Translations under genes and position numbers: made by a program | The notes under the pieces: model-generated | What the model was told of the DNA's origin: nothing | Databases searched by the model: none | The model's input: only the letters and a program-made list of their open reading frames with translations | Assembly (NCBI RefSeq): GCF_014127285.1 | Contig: NZ_CP059901.1 | Coordinates: 248,001 to 312,000, forward strand | Origin: Mumia sp. ZJ1417 | GTDB lineage: Bacteria; Actinomycetota; Actinomycetes; Propionibacteriales; Nocardioidaceae | Length of the DNA: 64,000 nt | Reading direction: 5' to 3' | Shown: piece by piece, positions 60,921 to 64,000 of the stretch | Position numbering within the stretch: position 1 is the first letter of the stretch | Layout of the letters: each line of letters begins with the position of its first letter

Positions 60921-61433
60921 GTGGCACTCCTCGTCCGCGAGCGGCGTCCCGAGGACGTCCCGACCCTGGTCGCCGTCCTCGCGGAGGTCCACGAGCACGA
61001 CCGATATCCGATCGTCGGCACCCACGTCGAGCCCGGCTGGCTGACCGAGCCGGACGGCCCGGCGTGGGTCGCGGAGGTCGACGGCGAGGTCGTGGGCCAG
61101 GCGGCGCTGACGACCGGCGCCGATGCGGTGTCCCGTACGGCGCTGGGCGGGCCGGGCGTCGACGCCGTCACGTTGTCCCGGTTCTTCGTCGCGCCCTGGT
61201 CGCGCGGGACGGGCGCGGCCGCCGCACTGCTCGACACTGTCGAGACGTACGCCGGGGGCCGCAGCCTCGGGCTCGCGCTCGAGGTCGTCGCCCACAACGA
61301 GGCGGCCCGCAGGCTGTACGAGCGCCGGGGCTGGTCTCCGCTCGGGTCGTACGAGGTGCGCTGGTTCGGCGCGGACGGCCCGGCGTACGAGGCATATCGG
61401 TTCGTCCTGCCGGTGCGGGCCGCAAACTTCTAG
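60921..61433 (+). CDS. GNAT family N-acetyltransferase
   Basis: A 170-residue acetyltransferase. The acetyl-CoA loop appears in FVAPWSRGTGAAAALLDTV, followed by the motif B stretch VVAHNEAARRLYERRGW. It begins with GTG 60921, one nucleotide after the asd stop, so it is probably translated from the lysC-asd message. The substrate is unknown and the coupling to the aspartate pathway may be coincidental. Confidence 0.88.
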   Translation: MALLVRERRPEDVPTLVAVLAEVHEHDRYPIVGTHVEPGWLTEPDGPAWVAEVDGEVVGQAALTTGADAVSRTALGGPGVDAVTLSRFFVAPWSRGTGAAAALLDTVETYAGGRSLGLALEVVAHNEAARRLYERRGWSPLGSYEVRWFGADGPAYEAYRFVLPVRAANF

Positions 61434-61466
61434 GGCGCGGCGCTCGGCCTGAGCGAGACTGGGTCG

Positions 61467-64000
61467 ATGCGACTGCTGGAGCGCGGCAGCGCCTTGGCCG
61501 AGCTGCAGACGGCGTACGAGGATCTGCGGCACGGGCACGGGAGCGTTGTCCTCGTCCAGGGCGAGGCCGGCATCGGCAAGACCAGCCTGGTGCGGTGGTT
61601 CCTCGCCGAGACGGTCGACCCCGCGCGTAAGGCATCCGGCACGGCCCCCGCTCGTACGCCGCGGCGTGACGTCCGCCTGCTCGTCGGCTCGTCCGACGAC
61701 CTGGTCGTCCCCCGCCCGCTCGGTGCGGTCCTGGAGCTCGCCGAGGCGGAGCCCGACCTCGCCGACGCGCTGGCCGTCGGCGCCGACGCCCCCACCGCCG
61801 TCCTCGCGGCGGCGCGCGAGGAACCGACCGTGTGCGTGCTCGAAGACGTGCACTGGGCCGACGAGGCGACGCTCGACGTCATCACCGTCCTCGCGCGTCG
61901 GATCGAGGAGCTCCCGCTGCTCCTGCTGCTCACGTTCCGCGACGACGAGGTCGCGGCGGACCATCCGCTGCGTCGATCCCTGGCGGCGATCCCTTCGTCG
62001 CGCGCGCACCGCGTCGTCCTCGCGCCGCTGACGGTGGAGGCCGTCGGACAGCTGACGGGGGCGCAGTCCGACGCCGGCGCGGTGCACGCCCTCACCGGCG
62101 GGAACCCGTTCTTCGTCACCGAGGTGGTCTCGGGCGGGACGGGCCGCGTCCCTGCCAGCGTCCGCGACGCCGTCCTCGGCCGGTTCGCCCGCCTCTCGGA
62201 GGCCGGCCGCGCTTCCGCTGAGCTGGTCAGCGTCGTCCCAGGTCGGACGGAGGGGTGGCTGGTCGAGGCCTGCCTCGGGGACCGCGCCGACGTCGCCGAC
62301 GGCGAGCGCCACGGTCTCCTGGTCGTCGACGGCGCCTCCGTGCGCTACCAGCACGAGCTCGCACGGTGGGCCGTCGAGGCGGAGCTGGCCGGCCAGCGCC
62401 GCCGCGACCTCAACCGCCTCGTGCTGCACGAGCTGGCCGCGCGTGGCGCCTCCGACGCCCGGCTCGCGCACCACGCCTGGATCGCAGGCGACGCGGACGC
62501 GGTCCTGCGTCACGGGCTCGCGGCGGGCCAGCGAGCCGCGCGCGCCCGGTCCCACCGGGAGTCCGTGGAGCTGCTCGCCCGCGCCCTGGAGCACGGACAC
62601 CTCCTTCCTCCGCGGGCCCGCGCCGACGCGCTCGACCTGCTCTCGTTCGAGGCCTACACTGCCGGTCGGGCCGAGCACGCGGTCAGCGCGCGCGAGGAGG
62701 CCGCCCGCGTACGGGAGAAGCTCGGTGACCCGCTCCGCTCGTCGGACACCCTGCGGTGGCTCTCGCGGATCCGTTGGTGGGCCGGAGACCGGCCGGGAGC
62801 CGAACGGGCGGGTCGCGAGGCGATGGACGTGCTCGACGGCCTGCCCGACTCCCGCGAGCACACCAAAGCCCTCAACAACCTCTCCCAGCTCGCGATGCTG
62901 GCCCAGCGGGACGAGGACGCCATCGCGTACGGCGAGCGCGCGCTCGCGATCGGGTCCGCGCACGACGACCGCGAGGTCGTGGCCACCGCGCGGATCAACA
63001 TCGGCACGACGCTCGGTCGCGTCGACCTCGAGGGTGGGATCGACATGCTCCGGCAGGCGGCCCGCGACGCCGCCGAGCTCGGGATGTACGAGGAGACCTG
63101 CCGGGCGCTGGTGAACGTCGCCTGGAACCTGAAGGACGAGCGGCTGTACGCCCGGGCGAGCGCGATCATCGACGAGGCCCTCGTGGTCGCCCGGACGAAC
63201 GAGCTCTCCAACTTCTCGGACTACCTGTACGCGATGCGCGCGCTGGTCGATCTGGCCACCGGTGCGTGGGACGACGCCGACGCCGACGTCGCCCGTGTCG
63301 AGACCGCACTGGTGCCCTCGCTCGAGGCGGAGGCGCTGCTCGCCATCCGGCGCGGCGAGCCGCAGGCGGAGGCGCTTCTGGACCGCGCCTGGGCCCGTGC
63401 GACCACCTCGGCGGAGCTCCAGCGGCTGCGGCCGATCGCGTGCGCCCGTGCGGAAGCGGCGTGGCTGGCTGGAGACCACCAGCGGGTCGACGAGGCGACC
63501 GCGACGACGTACCCGCTCGCCCTCGAGGTCGGGACGCCGTGGGACGTGGGCGAGCTCGCCGTCTGGCGCTTCCGCTCCGGCCTCCTCGAGCGCGCTCCTG
63601 AGGAGTGCGCGACGCCGTTCCGGCTCGAGATCGACGGCGACCCGCGGGGAGCCGCGCGGGCGTGGAAGGAGCTGGGAGAGCCCTACTCGGCTGCGCTCGC
63701 GGTCCTGGCCTCCGACGACGTCGACGCGGTCCGCGATGCGGCGTCCGTGCTGGACCGGCTCGGTGCCGTCACCGGACTGCGGGTCGCTCGGACCCGGCTG
63801 CGCGACCTCGGGGTCGCCTCGGCGCCGCGAGGCAGGCGGGCGAGCACCCGGAGCAACCCGTCAGGGCTCACCGACCGCCAGCTCGAGGTCCTGTCGCTCC
63901 TCGTCGCCGGGGCGTCCAACTCCGTGATCGCCGAAAGACTCGTCGTGTCGCCCAAGACGGTGGAGCACCACGTCAGTGCCGTCCTGGCCAAGCTCGGCGT
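61467..64000 (+). CDS. large ATP-binding LuxR family transcriptional regulator (3' end outside the window)
   Basis: At least 844 residues are visible; the gene runs off the right edge. It has an N-terminal AAA/STAND-type ATPase with Walker A GEAGIGKTSLV (about 33-43) and Walker B CVLEDVHWADE. The middle is a long helical region with TPR-like character (RADALDLLSFEAYTAGRAEH). The final part is a LuxR-type helix-turn-helix, LTDRQLEVLSLLVAGASNSV followed by IAERLVVSPKTVEHHVSAVL. This is the LAL/MalT-like architecture: an ATP-dependent switch that activates transcription on binding an inducer. The target genes are not evident. Start ATG 61467 directly precedes the ATPase homology. Confidence 0.92.
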   Translation, partial: MRLLERGSALAELQTAYEDLRHGHGSVVLVQGEAGIGKTSLVRWFLAETVDPARKASGTAPARTPRRDVRLLVGSSDDLVVPRPLGAVLELAEAEPDLADALAVGADAPTAVLAAAREEPTVCVLEDVHWADEATLDVITVLARRIEELPLLLLLTFRDDEVAADHPLRRSLAAIPSSRAHRVVLAPLTVEAVGQLTGAQSDAGAVHALTGGNPFFVTEVVSGGTGRVPASVRDAVLGRFARLSEAGRASAELVSVVPGRTEGWLVEACLGDRADVADGERHGLLVVDGASVRYQHELARWAVEAELAGQRRRDLNRLVLHELAARGASDARLAHHAWIAGDADAVLRHGLAAGQRAARARSHRESVELLARALEHGHLLPPRARADALDLLSFEAYTAGRAEHAVSAREEAARVREKLGDPLRSSDTLRWLSRIRWWAGDRPGAERAGREAMDVLDGLPDSREHTKALNNLSQLAMLAQRDEDAIAYGERALAIGSAHDDREVVATARINIGTTLGRVDLEGGIDMLRQAARDAAELGMYEETCRALVNVAWNLKDERLYARASAIIDEALVVARTNELSNFSDYLYAMRALVDLATGAWDDADADVARVETALVPSLEAEALLAIRRGEPQAEALLDRAWARATTSAELQRLRPIACARAEAAWLAGDHQRVDEATATTYPLALEVGTPWDVGELAVWRFRSGLLERAPEECATPFRLEIDGDPRGAARAWKELGEPYSAALAVLASDDVDAVRDAASVLDRLGAVTGLRVARTRLRDLGVASAPRGRRASTRSNPSGLTDRQLEVLSLLVAGASNSVIAERLVVSPKTVEHHVSAVLAKLG

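Overview
The window is a chromosomal segment from a high-GC Gram-positive bacterium, almost certainly an actinobacterium. Gene content and style (GPP34 protein, PucR and ECF41 regulators, DUF5063, IdeR-type iron box, many leaderless starts) suggest Propionibacteriales, perhaps Nocardioidaceae. That placement is an inference from gene content and was not checked by any search.

Layout. 0.07-0.23 kb: decayed end of an ISL3-type insertion sequence. 0.36-2.6 kb: an ECF41 sigma factor gene divergent from an FAD oxidoreductase gene, both preceded by the ECF41 promoter motif. 2.9-6.4 kb: small accessory genes, including an HTH/nucleotidyltransferase pair that looks like a toxin-antitoxin module, and DUF4287 flanked by 21-bp-period repeats. 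6.6-10.7 kb: flavin monooxygenase, flavin reductase and a polar-amino-acid-type ABC importer in one operon. 10.8-14.6 kb: pseudogene remnants, a secreted peptidase-like protein and a secreted heparinase/lyase-like protein. 14.6-16.6 kb: a second ECF41 module paired with an NAD-dependent epimerase gene. 16.6-24.7 kb: PucR regulator, D-amino-acid dehydrogenase, GPP34, ACT protein, SDR and proton-translocating transhydrogenase (pntAB). 24.8-26.1 kb: an AbiEi/nuclease-like gene between inverted repeats. 26.1-35.3 kb: housekeeping block with upp, tadA, two tRNA-Ser genes, SRP RNA and dnaX, plus an iron-regulated siderophore-interacting protein and a secreted serine protease.

35.4-49.4 kb separates dnaX from ybaB-recR, which are usually close together in actinobacteria. 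It carries a secreted protein, a hydrolase, a PabB-PabC-PabA triple fusion, a four-gene membrane/cupredoxin-like operon, a two-component system and an MMPL transporter. 49.5-51.1 kb is ybaB-recR-DUF5063. 51.2-58.3 kb holds an S9 peptidase, LapA, an MFS pump with a cytosolic tail, and a DrrAB-like ABC exporter with a divergent TetR gene. 58.5-60.9 kb is lysC-asd. The window ends inside a large ATP-dependent LuxR regulator.

The signals I rate most worth following are: (1) two ECF41 modules with three exact-spacing promoter matches; (2) three arrays sharing a GACCCG core at exact 21-bp periodicity; (3) the triple pab fusion, whose interdomain linkers are encoded by dispersed repeats; (4) the solo AbiEi/nuclease gene bracketed by an inverted hairpin repeat; (5) the membrane operon at 40.9-44.8 kb.
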